NCBI GenBank assembly: GCA_035543335.1
Contig: DASZZH010000025.1
Coordinates: 62,001-126,000, forward strand
Direction: 5' to 3'
From: Burkholderiales bacterium
GTDB lineage: Bacteria; Pseudomonadota; Gammaproteobacteria; Burkholderiales; JAHFRG01
DNA: 64,000 nucleotides
The notes under the pieces are model-generated. The model was not told the DNA's origin. It ran no database searches and was given only the letters and a program-made list of their open reading frames with translations. Both the position numbers and the translations under genes were made by a program. Below, piece by piece: positions 63,516-64,000 of this stretch; within the stretch, counting starts at the first letter, position 1, and each line of letters opens with the position of its first letter.

Positions 63516-64000
63516 ATGAGCAAGCTCACTGGTTTGGTCTTGGCCTCATTTCTTGCGCTGGCTTCGTGCTTTGCCGCCGGGGATGACCTGCCTATGCCGT
63601 TTTCCAAGGGCTTGCTGTGGAAAGTGGAGAAGGCCGATGCCCGTCCCAGCCACATCTTCGGCACCATTCATCTCGATGATGCGCGCGTCACCAATCTGCC
63701 TGCGCCGGTGAGGCAGGCTTTTGCGCACAGCACCAGCTTCACCATGGAAATGATTATTGACGAGGCGAGCACACAAAAATTTCTTACGGCCATGCTGCTC
63801 GCAGACAGCAGCTTGCAATCACTGCTGGGCGAGTCTTTGTTTGCAGAAACCGCCGGCTTGATGGCCGAATACGGCATGCCGCAGGAAATCACCGCGCGCT
63901 TCAAGCCCTGGGCGGTCATGCTCACGCTGGTCTTGCCCAAGGAGCGGCAGGGCGTCATCGTGGACAATGTACTGTACCAACAAGCGCTGTCGCAGAAGAA
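63516..64000 (+). CDS. TraB/GumN-family exported protein, partial
   Basis: 161 residues to the window edge. Signal peptide (SKLTGLVLASFLALASCFA) and the TraB/GumN start: LLWKVEKADARPSHIFGTIHLDD, with the conserved GTIH. The family is thought to act as metal-dependent proteases or hydrolases (Tiki-like), often in the periplasm. The C-terminal half with the second GX2H motif lies outside the window. Confidence 0.87.
   Translation, partial: MSKLTGLVLASFLALASCFAAGDDLPMPFSKGLLWKVEKADARPSHIFGTIHLDDARVTNLPAPVRQAFAHSTSFTMEMIIDEASTQKFLTAMLLADSSLQSLLGESLFAETAGLMAEYGMPQEITARFKPWAVMLTLVLPKERQGVIVDNVLYQQALSQK

Noticed and set aside
1-64000. tRNA or rRNA genes
   Set aside because: I looked for T-loop-like GTTCGAATC patterns and conserved rRNA blocks and found none outside coding sequence; a covariance search could still find a missed one.

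Overview
The window reads as the chromosome of a Gram-negative methylotroph, most likely a betaproteobacterium (inference from gene content, not from a marker gene). Two halves of one-carbon metabolism are present. The first is a tetrahydromethanopterin/methylofuran (H4MPT/MYFR) formaldehyde-oxidation island. The second is a lanthanide-type methanol dehydrogenase locus (xoxF, xoxG, xoxJ). No calcium-type mxaF is seen. Most real genes are GC-rich, so long shadow ORFs occur on the opposite strands.

Layout. Positions 1-6300 (minus strand) hold the formyltransferase/hydrolase genes fhcB-A-D-C, then gluQ and a truncated O-methyltransferase. Positions 6599-13061 (plus) hold mptG, mtdB, an ATP-grasp gene, mch, a RimK-like ATP-grasp gene, a CitG-like gene and fae, nearly all overlapping. 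Positions 13093-18446 hold a HisA-like gene, mfnD, mfnF, pabB and mfnE. After pldA comes an accessory insert (about 20.2-26.4 kb): a run of integron gene cassettes with attC sites and no integrase. It carries a duplicated cassette, an aquaporin-arsC cassette, a HEPN-like cassette, two IS3-type transposase stubs and a small TIR element sitting in an attC core. A RelE/antitoxin pair follows. The H4MPT island then resumes on the minus strand (27-34 kb): a DmrB-like flavoprotein, a DHPS-like protein, a DUF447 protein, mfnB and an LCAT-like lipoprotein, led by a sigma-54 activator of AcoR type.

Positions 34.3-45.7 kb are the methanol oxidation locus. It has a sigma-54-like promoter, two small exported proteins, the quinoprotein-associated SoxYZ-like carrier and zinc metallohydrolase, a type II NADH dehydrogenase, a pentapeptide-repeat protein, a pterin dehydratase, xoxF, xoxG, xoxJ, a TPR-tailed protease, an unknown exported protein and a thioredoxin. 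The rest is housekeeping and envelope function: an RND pump with MarR regulator, a frameshifted paralogue of the protease, a PhoPQ-like system with a PepSY protein, small exported proteins, pirin, DoxX, a VOC-nitroreductase fusion, an MFS transporter, gltIJKL, an alpha/beta hydrolase and a truncated TraB/GumN protein.

How it fits together: XoxF would oxidise methanol to formaldehyde (or formate), passing electrons to XoxG. Fae captures formaldehyde on H4MPT, MtdB and Mch oxidise it to formyl-H4MPT, and Fhc releases formate through methylofuran. mptG, pabB, the DHPS-like gene, dmrB and mfnB/D/E/F would make the two cofactors. Non-coding points of note are a TIR-bounded repeat family whose ends abut start codons, heptad-repeat palindromes inside the fhc operon, and a strong hairpin terminator between xoxF and xoxG.
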